Shown piece by piece: positions 1 through 7,540 of a stretch of 7,540 nt of DNA. The position numbers were made by a program, and so were the translations under genes. Numbering within the stretch: position 1 is the first letter of the stretch; every line of letters begins with the position of its first letter. The notes below the pieces were generated by a model. That model was not told where the DNA came from. It worked only from the letters and a program-made list of their open reading frames with translations, and made no database searches. Origin of the DNA: Pseudomonadota bacterium (GTDB lineage: Bacteria > Pseudomonadota > Gammaproteobacteria > Xanthomonadales > Xanthomonadaceae); the NCBI GenBank assembly GCA_023393895.1, contig JAEXBT010000101.1:1-7540 (forward strand), written 5' to 3'.

Positions 1-680
1 GAGAAGCGCTTCTGGCCGACGTACTTGGTGCCGAGGTAGCGTTCCAGGCCTTCGGCGGCGGTCAGGCGTTCGAGGATGCGCTGCTTGTCCTCCTTGCTGC
101 GGCCGTAGTTGCCGGCCGCCGCTTCCAGCCGCTCGTACATGAAGCGTCGCTGCTCGGCATCGGCGATGTGCATGAACTCCGCGCCGATCGCGCCGGTATA
201 CGTGGCCTTGAGCCGGGCCAGCAGATCACCCAGCTTCATGCGGTCGTTGCCGCCCACGCCACCGGTGCTGAATTCGCTGCCGAGGTCGGCATCGGACAGG
301 CGATGGAAGCCGAGAGTCAGGTCCGGCGCGTCCGGATGCACCAGCATGTCGAGCGGGTCGATCTTGGCCGCCAGGTGCCCGCGCGCACGGTAGGCCGTGA
401 TCAGGCGGCCGACGTTGCGCTCGCGCTCATCACCGCAGTCCGCCGAGTTGCTGGCGACGCCGCGCTTGGCCTCGCGGCCTGCGGCGGCCACCGCTTCGGC
501 TATGACCGAGTGCGGTACGTCGCCGGCCTCACGGCCCTTGAACTCGTCGAAGTACTGTTTCCACTTCGGGCCGACGCTCTCGGGTGCGGCCAGATACTGC
601 TCGTAGAGGTCTTCAAGATAGGCGGCATTGGCGCCGAACTGGGAGGACCGGGCAAACTGCTTCAGGAGGCTATCCGCCAT
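1..680 (-). CDS. sucA: 2-oxoglutarate dehydrogenase E1 component, N-terminal part (cut by window edge)
   Basis: SucA is the thiamine-diphosphate-dependent E1 subunit of the 2-oxoglutarate dehydrogenase complex. It decarboxylates 2-oxoglutarate and passes the succinyl group to E2 (SucB) in the TCA cycle, in the cytoplasm. Only the first 226 complete codons lie here; the full family length is about 940 residues, so the window edge removes roughly three quarters. Visible landmarks are the N-terminal E2-binding helix (MADSLLKQFARSSQFGAN, residues 1-18), the LYEQYL...P.SV..KW block (25-40), LITAYRARGHLAAKIDPL (93-110), MKLGDLL (148-154), the family motif IGAEFMHI (165-172, GAEYMHI in E. coli) and TAAEGLERYLG (207-217). 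The ATG at 680 fits the family N-terminus, and an in-frame TGA lies upstream with no ATG between. I see no good Shine-Dalgarno before it. A TATAAT box lies about 95 bp upstream. sucB and lpd are expected beyond the left edge, which I infer from usual gene order. Confidence 0.97.
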   Translation of the reverse strand, partial: MADSLLKQFARSSQFGANAAYLEDLYEQYLAAPESVGPKWKQYFDEFKGREAGDVPHSVIAEAVAAAGREAKRGVASNSADCGDERERNVGRLITAYRARGHLAAKIDPLDMLVHPDAPDLTLGFHRLSDADLGSEFSTGGVGGNDRMKLGDLLARLKATYTGAIGAEFMHIADAEQRRFMYERLEAAAGNYGRSKEDKQRILERLTAAEGLERYLGTKYVGQKRF

Positions 681-778
681 GTCAGGGGCACTTGCTTCTG
701 CGAGGGGCCAATCGGTGGTTCCCGGAGGTTTTCAGGCAGCCGGGCGCCAAGCTGAATGGCCGGTTGAAGGAACTTGGG

Positions 779-784
779 ATTATA
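779..784 (-). promoter_or_regulatory. candidate -10 box of the sucA promoter
   Basis: Read on the minus strand, this is a perfect TATAAT consensus in the 161-bp gap between the DUF7931 gene and sucA. No good -35 hexamer stands at 17 bp; the best partial match, TTGCTA (806-811), would need a 21-bp spacer. If used, it gives a leader of about 90 nt before the sucA ATG at 680. The rest of the gap (681-841) shows no ORF, terminator-like hairpin with a T-run, or recognisable riboswitch. Confidence 0.55.
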
Positions 785-841
785 GGCCCACCCGGCATCG
801 CGGGGTAGCAAGACCAAGGTGGAATGGGCGTCGGGAGCGGC

Positions 842-1324
842 TCAGAGTCCCAGCGCGCGCAGTTCCGACAGCGGACGGGCACGTTCCCATGCCTCACCGA
901 AGCGCGCGACGAGTGGTCGGACGCGCTCACCGGCGTCGGTGCGAGTTGCCGCGAGGCGATCTCCGCTGTCGAACAGCAGCATCTGGCCGCGGTCGCTGGC
1001 GACGAATGCCTGCTCGGCCGGACGCGCGAAGTCGGGGTCGGCGGCGCGCAGCAGAATCAGGCTGGGGAGCCGCTGCGCAATGGTCACCAGCGGCGCATGG
1101 TCGCGCGCCAGCGTTTCGGGGTGGCCGAACAGCAGCAGTACCTGGCGCTGGCTGCGCGCGGTGACGAAGCCGCGCAGCGCATCGACCACGCCGGCCGACG
1201 ACCACAGGGGGGCATCCGGGCGGGGCACGTAGACCATCAGGTCGCGGCCGGTCGCATCGCACAGTGCCGCGATGGCCCCGGCCAGCGCATCCTGGGTGTC
1301 GAGCCGCGCCGGTTCGCCTGTCAT
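842..1324 (-). CDS. DUF7931 (PLD-like) domain protein, stand-alone
   Basis: This 160-residue protein of unknown function resembles the domain found C-terminal to a GNAT acetyltransferase in a Pseudomonas protein encoded near purB and the L16 hydroxylase gene (recalled from the family, not searched). Family-like blocks are VVDALRGFVTARSQRQVLLLF (roughly 46-66), LVTIAQRLPSLILLR (79-93), the AFVASDRGQMLLF strand-turn-strand (106-118) and the C-terminal F.EAWERARPLSELRALGL (142-160). The layout suggests a phospholipase D-like fold, but no HKD catalytic motif is present, so a binding role is more likely than hydrolysis. There is no signal peptide or membrane segment, so it is probably cytoplasmic. 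Its ATG overlaps the roxA stop codon (ATGA, 4 bp), which points to translational coupling and a job linked to the purB-roxA operon. It is the last gene of that operon; sucA follows from its own promoter. Confidence 0.8.
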   Translation of the reverse strand: MTGEPARLDTQDALAGAIAALCDATGRDLMVYVPRPDAPLWSSAGVVDALRGFVTARSQRQVLLLFGHPETLARDHAPLVTIAQRLPSLILLRAADPDFARPAEQAFVASDRGQMLLFDSGDRLAATRTDAGERVRPLVARFGEAWERARPLSELRALGL

Positions 1325-2520
1325 GCGTCATCCTCCAGCAGCGGCAGGAAATGGCCCGCATCGGCCAATTGCTGCAGCAGGCCACACCCCTTGGTGGTCA
1401 GTGCGTCCAGCAAGGTCGCATCCACGGAGCTGGCCGCGGCAAGGGCGCGGGCGTCCGCCACCGCCGCCGGGAACGCGGCGCCGTTGGCGAACAGCAGGGC
1501 ATCGGTCGCGGCCCGGCGCCAGGCCATGCGCGAGTAGGGATGCCGCATCCAGTGCGTGCCGCCACGCAGGCTGTCGGCGATGTCCAGCCCACTGGCATCC
1601 ACAGGGGACGGAGCCTGTCCCTCGGCGACCCGGTAGGCGCTGATGAAGCGGCCGAACCATTCGCCCAGCTCGTCGCGCCCGGCCAAGTGCAAGCGGTTGA
1701 GCGCGGCCAGCGCCCGATCCAGCGCTTGGTCGTCGATCTCGCTGTCGTCTCTGGGAGGCTGCAGGTCGGGATCGGCGTAGCGGATGCGCTCGTCGGCATC
1801 GAATGCGAGGGTTTCGGCGTAGTGCTCAAGCAATTCGGAGGCCGAAGGCGCGCGCAGTCCCACCGAAATGGTCAGGCAGGCGTCCTCGGCAACGCCGTGG
1901 TGGGGCACGCCCGGTGGCAGGTAGAGCATGTCGCCCGGCGCCAGCACCCAGTCGTGGGTCGGATCGAAGTGCTTTAGCAACCGCAACGGGACATCGTCGC
2001 GGTAGGTTTCGTCCGGGGAGGGCCGGGTGTCGATCTGCCAGCGGCGGTGGCCGACACCCTGCAGCAGGAACACGTCGTAGTTGTCGATGTGCGCGCCGAC
2101 GGAGCCGCCGGGTGCCGCGAAGGACACCATGATGTCGTCCATCCGCCAGCGCGGCAGGAAGCGGAAGTGCTCCAGCAGGCCGCGCACGTCGGCATCCCAC
2201 TTGTCCACGTCCTGCACCAGCAGCGTCCAGTCTTGCCGCGGCATGTCCGGGAACTTCTCTTCAGGAAACGGACCGTTCTCGATCTGCCACGCATCTGCGG
2301 CCCAGTCGTGGCGGACGATGCGGGCGAGCGCGCCTTCCTCGCAGGCGAGGCCGGCCAGATCCTCCGGCGTGATCGGTGATTCGAACCGCGGGAAGGCGTT
2401 GCGGACCAGCAGTGGCTTCTTCTGCCAGTACTCGCGCAGGAACTGTGCCGGCGGCATGCCGAGCGGATGCGGGCCGTTGGCGGCATCGACTTCGATCGGG
2501 GCGATGCTGCGGGTGGCCAT
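1321..2520 (-). CDS. roxA: ribosomal protein uL16 arginine 3-hydroxylase (JmjC/cupin oxygenase)
   Basis: RoxA (YcfD in E. coli) is an Fe(II)- and 2-oxoglutarate-dependent oxygenase that hydroxylates an arginine of 50S protein uL16 (Arg81 in E. coli). The 399-residue product has a JmjC core with the HxD metal motif in SVGAHIDNYDVFLLQG (His144, Asp146), the distal metal histidine in LPPGVPHHGVA (His207), and GHRRW (158-161, Arg159 matching the 2-oxoglutarate-binding Arg of YcfD). The N-terminal block EYWQKKPLLVRNAFP (30-44) is also typical. Residues after about 225 form the helical dimerisation and C-terminal winged-helix part of this family. The start at 2520 is chosen because AAGGAG lies 7 nt upstream and the product then begins at the family N-terminus. 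A longer reading from 2565 adds 15 residues encoded inside purB. It starts 1 bp after the purB stop and overlaps the downstream DUF7931 gene by 4 bp. All metal ligands are present, so activity is expected. Confidence 0.92.
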   Translation of the reverse strand: MATRSIAPIEVDAANGPHPLGMPPAQFLREYWQKKPLLVRNAFPRFESPITPEDLAGLACEEGALARIVRHDWAADAWQIENGPFPEEKFPDMPRQDWTLLVQDVDKWDADVRGLLEHFRFLPRWRMDDIMVSFAAPGGSVGAHIDNYDVFLLQGVGHRRWQIDTRPSPDETYRDDVPLRLLKHFDPTHDWVLAPGDMLYLPPGVPHHGVAEDACLTISVGLRAPSASELLEHYAETLAFDADERIRYADPDLQPPRDDSEIDDQALDRALAALNRLHLAGRDELGEWFGRFISAYRVAEGQAPSPVDASGLDIADSLRGGTHWMRHPYSRMAWRRAATDALLFANGAAFPAAVADARALAAASSVDATLLDALTTKGCGLLQQLADAGHFLPLLEDDA

Positions 2521-2521
2521 C

Positions 2522-3919
<1,398 letters not shown>

Positions 3920-3930
3920 AACGGGCGCGA

Positions 3931-3943
3931 CGCTAGGCTAGCG
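3931..3943. repeat. 13-bp perfect dyad CGCTAG-G-CTAGCG
   Basis: CGCTAG (3931-3936) and CTAGCG (3938-3943) mirror each other around a single G. With a one-base centre it cannot form an RNA hairpin with full arms, so it looks more like a DNA binding site for a dimeric protein. It ends 9 bp before the fumC AAGGAG. It also contains two copies of CTAG, a tetranucleotide that is rare in most proteobacterial genomes. Confidence 0.6.
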
Positions 3944-3952
3944 GTCCCCTGC

Positions 3953-3958
3953 AAGGAG
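3953..3958 (+). promoter_or_regulatory. fumC ribosome binding site
   Basis: AAGGAG lies 7 nt before the ATG at 3966, an almost ideal Shine-Dalgarno arrangement that fixes the fumC start. It is much stronger than the signal before purB. Confidence 0.85.
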
Positions 3959-3965
3959 CCGCACG

Positions 3966-5357
3966 ATGGCCAGCAAGCGATCGATCACCCGCACCGAACA
4001 CGACAGCATGGGCACGCTGGAGGTTCCTGCCGATGCGCTCTGGGGCGCACAGACCCAGCGCGCGATCGACAACTTCCAGATTTCCGGGCTGCCGATGCAC
4101 GCCGCGCTGATCCGTGCGCTGGCCGTGGTGAAGATGGCGGCGGCCGAGAGCAACATGGCGCTGGGCCTGCTCGATGTCCGTCGCGGCAACGCGATCATCA
4201 GTGCTGCGACCCTGATCGGGGGCGGCGAGTTCGAGGACCAGTTCCCGGTCGACCGCTACCAGACCGGCTCCGGCACCTCGACCAACATGAACCTCAACGA
4301 GGTCATCGCGCACATCGCCAGCAGCGCGCGGCTGGCGGTACATCCGAACGACCACGTCAACCTGGGCCAGAGCTCCAACGACACCATCCCCACCGCGATC
4401 CGCGTCGCCACTGTCGTCGCGGTGCAGAAAGGCCTGCTCGCCGACCTGGCTGGGCTGCGCACGCGCATCCGGGCGCTGGTGCGGCGCCATGGCCGCGTGG
4501 TCAAGACCGGCCGTACCCACCTGATGGATGCGATGCCGATGACCTTCGGCCAGGAATTCGGGGCATGGATCGCGCAACTCGATTCGGCAGAGGCGCGGCT
4601 CAAGGACAGCCTGCAACGGGTACGACGACTGCCGATCGGCGGGACCGCGATCGGTACCGGCATCAACGCCGATCCGCGCTTCGGCGGCAAGGTGGCGCGG
4701 GCGCTTTCCTCGGCCACCGGCGTGCGCTTCGTGCAGGCCGCCAATCTCTTCGAGGGGCTGGCCGCGCAGGATGATCTCGTCGAGCTCTCCGGTCAGCTCA
4801 ATGCCTTGGCGGTGGCGCTGATGAAGATCGCCAATGATCTGCGCTGGATGAACTCCGGCCCGCTCGCCGGGCTGGGTGACGTGGAACTGCCCGCGCTGCA
4901 GCCGGGCAGCTCGATCATGCCCGGCAAGGTCAATCCGGTGGTGCCCGAAGCCGCGGCGATGGCCTGCGCGCAGGTGATGGGCCTGCACACGGCGAACACC
5001 GTGGCCGGGCAGAGTGGCAATTTCCAGCTCAACGTGATGCTGCCGCTGCTCGGCTGCAACCTGCTGGATACCTGCGACCTGCTGGGCGGGGCGATGCGCG
5101 CGCTGGACTCGGGCGCGATCGATGGGCTGCGCGTACGCCGCGAGCGCGTCGGCGAGGCGCTGGTGCGCAATCCGATCCTGGTGACCGCTTTGAACCCGGT
5201 CATCGGCTACGAGAAGGCCGCGGCGATCGCCAAGCGCGCCTACGCCGAGAATCGCCCGATGATGGAGGTGGCACGCGAGGACAGCGGGCTGCCGGAAACG
5301 GAACTGGAGCAGCTGCTCGACCCGGCGCGGCTCACCGAGGGCGGCCTGGCCGGGTGA
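3966..5357 (+). CDS. fumC: class II fumarate hydratase (fumarase C)
   Basis: FumC reversibly hydrates fumarate to L-malate in the TCA cycle as a cytoplasmic, iron-free homotetramer. The 463-residue product has the typical N-terminus EHDSMGTLEVPADALWGAQT (11-30) and the three conserved superfamily regions. These are SGTSTNMNLNEVIA (102-115), NDHVNLGQSSNDTIPTA (128-144) with GRTHLMDAMPMTFGQE (182-197, His185 equivalent to E. coli His188), and the signature loop GSSIMPGKVNPVVPEA (314-329) with the catalytic serine. MPGKVNP together with SSNDTIPTA fits fumarase; aspartase would show MPAKVNP. The wording HVNLGQ in place of the E. coli DVNKSQ suggests a variant FumC subgroup, so the genome may carry a second fumarase. 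It is the only plus-strand gene here, divergent from purB and convergent with the lipoprotein gene (6 bp apart), with no visible terminator between. PurB also makes fumarate, which gives a possible metabolic reason for the pairing. Confidence 0.95.
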   Translation: MASKRSITRTEHDSMGTLEVPADALWGAQTQRAIDNFQISGLPMHAALIRALAVVKMAAAESNMALGLLDVRRGNAIISAATLIGGGEFEDQFPVDRYQTGSGTSTNMNLNEVIAHIASSARLAVHPNDHVNLGQSSNDTIPTAIRVATVVAVQKGLLADLAGLRTRIRALVRRHGRVVKTGRTHLMDAMPMTFGQEFGAWIAQLDSAEARLKDSLQRVRRLPIGGTAIGTGINADPRFGGKVARALSSATGVRFVQAANLFEGLAAQDDLVELSGQLNALAVALMKIANDLRWMNSGPLAGLGDVELPALQPGSSIMPGKVNPVVPEAAAMACAQVMGLHTANTVAGQSGNFQLNVMLPLLGCNLLDTCDLLGGAMRALDSGAIDGLRVRRERVGEALVRNPILVTALNPVIGYEKAAAIAKRAYAENRPMMEVAREDSGLPETELEQLLDPARLTEGGLAG

Positions 5358-5363
5358 AGCCGG

Positions 5364-6374
5364 TCACTCGGCGGCGACAGTCTTGCCGTCGATCCTCACC
5401 GTGCCGCCAACGCGCAGATCGACTTCGCTGCCACGTGCAGGCGTGGGGTAGCGTTCGCCGTTGACGTGGAAGCCGCTGTCGTCGAGCCGGACCCGCAGGC
5501 CGTTGCTCACGCGAATGGATGTCTCGCCATTGCGCGTTTCGGTCTCTACACCACCTGCCGGCAACAGGAATCGGATCCCATCAACCGTGACGACGTCTCC
5601 GGTGCCGGTGCTGGCTAACCCCGAACTCTGGGCAACACCGCGGATGCTGTCCCGGATGCGGTCGCGGACTTCTGTACGTATCTCGTCCTTGGATGTGCCG
5701 GCGTTGCCGGTGAACACCGTGGTGCCGTTCCCCTTCATGCAGTCATCGATGTCGGTCTGCTCCAGTGACGCATAGGGCACGAACTCCGGCACGCCTGCGG
5801 CCAGCGCGCCTTGCGCCTGCAGCAAGGGCTGCAGGTGCTGGCAGATCAGGCGCGCATCGGCTTCCAGTTTCTTCGCTTCGGCCTCGATGCGTTGCTCTAG
5901 CTGGTCCATGTTGCCACTGAAAATGCCCTTCATCGCCTCGCCGGCGGCCTGCATGCCGAGGTCCGCGCCCTTGGCGCCGACGGCCATGCCGGCGCCGATC
6001 ACATCCATCAGGCGTGCGCGGTAATCGAGGACCAGCTGCCGCTGGCGCGCATCGAGCGAAACCGCCTGACCGTCGATCAGGAAATCCCCGGCGGGCGTGA
6101 GCTCCGCTTTCGGCAGGCCGGGATCCTGCTTGCCGATGCCATGGCGACCGATGTGCAGGCCTCCATCGCGACCATTGATCGTGATGTTCCCGGTCTCTAG
6201 CTTGCGGCGCGCTTCGGCCATCGCCTTCTCTACGGTGCGTCCCAGCGCGGTCTGTGCGCCAGGATCGCCCGCGGGAGGCGTGGTCGATGCCGGTGTGCCG
6301 CGGTTGCCGTCGTTGTTGCAGCCGGCCAGCAGTGCCGCGGCGATCAGGGCGGGAGCGAGGATGCGGAGTTTCAT
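5364..6374 (-). CDS. DUF2884 (YggN-like) lipoprotein with beta-rich C-terminal extension
   Basis: This is a 336-residue envelope protein of unknown function. The N-terminus is a lipoprotein signal peptide (MKLRILAPALIAAALLAGC) with lipobox LAGC and lipidated Cys19. The +2 residue is Asn, not Asp, which by the E. coli rule suggests the outer membrane. A low-complexity Pro/Thr/Gly linker follows (about 22-42). Residues about 90-212 match DUF2884: LTPAGDFLIDGQAVSLDARQ (92-111), a Gly/Ala-rich helix (127-148), a charged helix (157-175), and Cys178 and Cys212, which could pair as a disulfide. After a charged helix (229-246), residues 259-333 form a strand-rich region with repeated x-V/I-D/N-G turns that I do not assign to a family. 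The start at 6374 is set by the signal peptide and AGGAG 9 nt upstream. It is 32 bp downstream of the ABC-2 permease on the same strand, so it is probably the last gene of that operon. Reaction and partner are unknown. Confidence 0.85.
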   Translation of the reverse strand: MKLRILAPALIAAALLAGCNNDGNRGTPASTTPPAGDPGAQTALGRTVEKAMAEARRKLETGNITINGRDGGLHIGRHGIGKQDPGLPKAELTPAGDFLIDGQAVSLDARQRQLVLDYRARLMDVIGAGMAVGAKGADLGMQAAGEAMKGIFSGNMDQLEQRIEAEAKKLEADARLICQHLQPLLQAQGALAAGVPEFVPYASLEQTDIDDCMKGNGTTVFTGNAGTSKDEIRTEVRDRIRDSIRGVAQSSGLASTGTGDVVTVDGIRFLLPAGGVETETRNGETSIRVSNGLRVRLDDSGFHVNGERYPTPARGSEVDLRVGGTVRIDGKTVAAE

Positions 6375-6383
6375 GGTCGCGTT

Positions 6384-6388
6384 CTCCT
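6384..6388 (-). promoter_or_regulatory. ribosome binding site of the DUF2884 lipoprotein
   Basis: Minus-strand AGGAG lies 9 nt before the ATG at 6374, within the 32-bp gap after the permease stop codon. It supports independent translation starting at the signal peptide, against a read-through product starting further upstream. Confidence 0.75.
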
Positions 6389-6406
6389 GGAATGAGGACG
6401 GGAAGG

Positions 6407-7477
6407 TCAGCCTTCGTCGCGCCAGCGGCGCAGACGAATGGAGAGCAGGATCATCAGGACGCCGACGATCGCGCCGATCCACAGCTGTGGCGTGGCGAAC
6501 AGGTGCCACCCGGTGGTCACGCCATCCATCCCCCACAGGGCATCCGAACTGCTGATCAGACGCTTGAGCTCGGGTGTGCCGGTGTAGCCGAGGAAGTGGC
6601 TGCCAGGCCAGGTGCCGGTCAGCGCACGTAGCACCACGTTCGACCAGAACCATTCGCCGACCACGTGACCGCGGCTGCCGCCGAAGCCATCGGCGATGCC
6701 ATTGACCGTGCTGATCGCGGTGCCGGCGAACAGTGGGACCAGGATCGCCCACAGGAAGGGTGCCCGCTTGGCCCAGGCCGAACAGAGCATCAGCCAGCCG
6801 GCAGTCGGCAGCGCCCAGATCGCGTACACCGGCAGCCAGCCGAACGTGGCGGCGAACAGCGTGGGCAGCGAGAGGTGCGACCAGTAGATGGTGAAGGGGT
6901 TGCCGCCGTTGATCGCGATGAACAGGCTGGCGAGCAGCCCGTTGGCGAGCATGACGCCCAAGGTGATCGCGATGGCGATCAGCGGACCCACAATAAGGGC
7001 GGTGATCACCTTGCTGAGCACGGTCAGGCCGTCGGATACGGGCATCGACTTCCAGAACAGCACGCTGCGGTCCTTGCGCTCGTCGTACAGACTGCCGAGC
7101 AGGTAGAAGAACACGACGAAGGCGAATACCAGCATCGGCCAGGTCGACAGCATCAGGGTGGCGAGATTGATGCCCTCGGCATACTGGCGCAGGTCGCTGG
7201 GCGAGGCATCGGCCATCAGCCGGTTCCAGTCCACCTGAGAAAGCGGCATCTCCTGGTTGCCTACCACGACCTTGCCGTCGAAGCGTTTCATCGCGTACTG
7301 GCCGATGCCGCCGCCGATCAGGGTGAAGACCAGCGACATCAGCCCGGCAATCAACGGAGCCCACAGGAAACCGCCCTTGTGTTCCCACAGTTCGCGCTTG
7401 AGCAGCCACTTGAGTTTGTGGGTGGCATGCGGCGTGGTGCGGCTCGGCACGCGGCTTTCATTGACGATGGCATTCAT
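6407..7477 (-). CDS. ABC-2 type transporter permease
   Basis: This 356-residue integral membrane protein is the transmembrane half of an ABC exporter whose ATPase gene lies directly upstream. A soluble N-terminal stretch ending in KLKWLLKRELWEHKGGF (21-37) leads into hydrophobic segments at about 38-58, 106-129, 155-188 (probably two passes), 203-233, 241-260 and 332-348. A loop of about 45 residues follows the first segment (61-105) and another lies near 265-330. The motif YDERKDRSVLFWKSMPVSD (131-149) after the second segment is characteristic of this ABC-2 permease family, and GSLYDERK resembles the cytoplasmic coupling region. The substrate cannot be read from sequence. Its ATG overlaps the ATPase stop (ATGA), with a weak AAGGGG upstream, so the two halves are translationally coupled. 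Such pairs often sit behind a GntR/YtrA-type regulator, which would lie past the right edge if present. Confidence 0.9.
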   Translation of the reverse strand: MNAIVNESRVPSRTTPHATHKLKWLLKRELWEHKGGFLWAPLIAGLMSLVFTLIGGGIGQYAMKRFDGKVVVGNQEMPLSQVDWNRLMADASPSDLRQYAEGINLATLMLSTWPMLVFAFVVFFYLLGSLYDERKDRSVLFWKSMPVSDGLTVLSKVITALIVGPLIAIAITLGVMLANGLLASLFIAINGGNPFTIYWSHLSLPTLFAATFGWLPVYAIWALPTAGWLMLCSAWAKRAPFLWAILVPLFAGTAISTVNGIADGFGGSRGHVVGEWFWSNVVLRALTGTWPGSHFLGYTGTPELKRLISSSDALWGMDGVTTGWHLFATPQLWIGAIVGVLMILLSIRLRRWRDEG

Positions 7478-7540
7478 GCGTAGGTCCCCTTCATGGTGGC
7501 GACGAACAGGTCGGCCAGGCCCGGGATGCGGGTTTCGCCC
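7474..7540 (-). CDS. ABC transporter ATP-binding protein, extreme C-terminus (cut by window edge)
   Basis: Only the last 21 complete codons and stop are present, ending GLADLFVATMKGTYA. The (P)xLxDLFVAxxKG pattern is the usual tail of ATPases paired with ABC-2 permeases, after all nucleotide-binding motifs, so Walker A and B cannot be checked here. The stop overlaps the permease start (ATGA, 4 bp shared), which strongly supports reading this as the energising partner. The assignment rests on the tail motif and context. Confidence 0.75.
   Translation of the reverse strand, partial: GETRIPGLADLFVATMKGTYA

Noticed and set aside
168..755. A 195-codon plus-strand open frame opposite sucA
   Set aside because: It is antisense to a well-conserved SucA N-terminus and shows no recognisable motif.
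681..841. Possible intrinsic terminator after the DUF7931 gene
   Set aside because: Short GC-rich partial complementarity is present on the minus strand but no stable stem is followed by a T-run, so it cannot be supported.
5354..5367. GTGA-N6-TCAC palindrome at the fumC/lipoprotein junction
   Set aside because: It arises because both convergent genes end in TGA preceded by G. The arms are only 4 bp, so it is not evidence for a terminator or binding site.
5364..7409. A 681-codon open frame on the minus strand spanning the lipoprotein and permease regions
   Set aside because: Only the part from 6374 down is coding. Upstream of it the frame is a shadow of the permease gene: its translation is Arg/Gly/Ala-rich and soluble-looking, while the other frame gives clear membrane segments. 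The signal peptide and AGGAG mark the true start.

Overview
This GC-rich window looks like ordinary chromosome from a gammaproteobacterium of the Xanthomonadales (Lysobacter/Luteimonas/Xanthomonas-like). That placement is inferred from protein style, gene order and codon use, not from a marker gene. Coding density is very high, base composition is uniform, and I see no tRNA, rRNA, insertion sequence, CRISPR array or prophage gene. All genes lie on the minus strand except one, fumC.

Layout from the left edge. Positions 1-680 (minus) hold the N-terminal part of sucA, the E1 subunit of 2-oxoglutarate dehydrogenase, cut by the window edge. A 161-bp gap (681-841) carries a clear minus-strand -10 box for sucA. 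Positions 842-3886 (minus) form a compact three-gene operon, purB-roxA-DUF7931. It encodes adenylosuccinate lyase, then a JmjC-type ribosomal oxygenase that hydroxylates an arginine of ribosomal protein uL16, then a small PLD-like protein of unknown role. The purB/roxA gap is 1 bp and roxA/DUF7931 overlap by 4 bp (ATGA), so translation is probably coupled. A 79-bp divergent intergenic region (3887-3965) separates purB from fumC. It contains two perfect dyads, one over the candidate purB -10 box and one just before the fumC ribosome binding site. fumC (3966-5357, plus) encodes class II fumarase, the same protein superfamily as PurB. It ends 6 bp from the convergent neighbour.

Positions 5364-7540 (minus) are the end of an export-type operon: the last codons of an ABC transporter ATPase, an ABC-2 type permease overlapping it by 3 bp, and a DUF2884 (YggN-like) lipoprotein 32 bp further on. 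The lipoprotein has an additional beta-rich C-terminal region.

The genes group as central carbon metabolism (sucA, fumC), purine synthesis plus ribosome modification (purB-roxA), and an envelope/ABC module. I found no convincing new defence or mobile system. The most interesting items are the paired dyads between purB and fumC, the coupling of the DUF7931 gene to roxA, and the lipoprotein's repeated beta motif.
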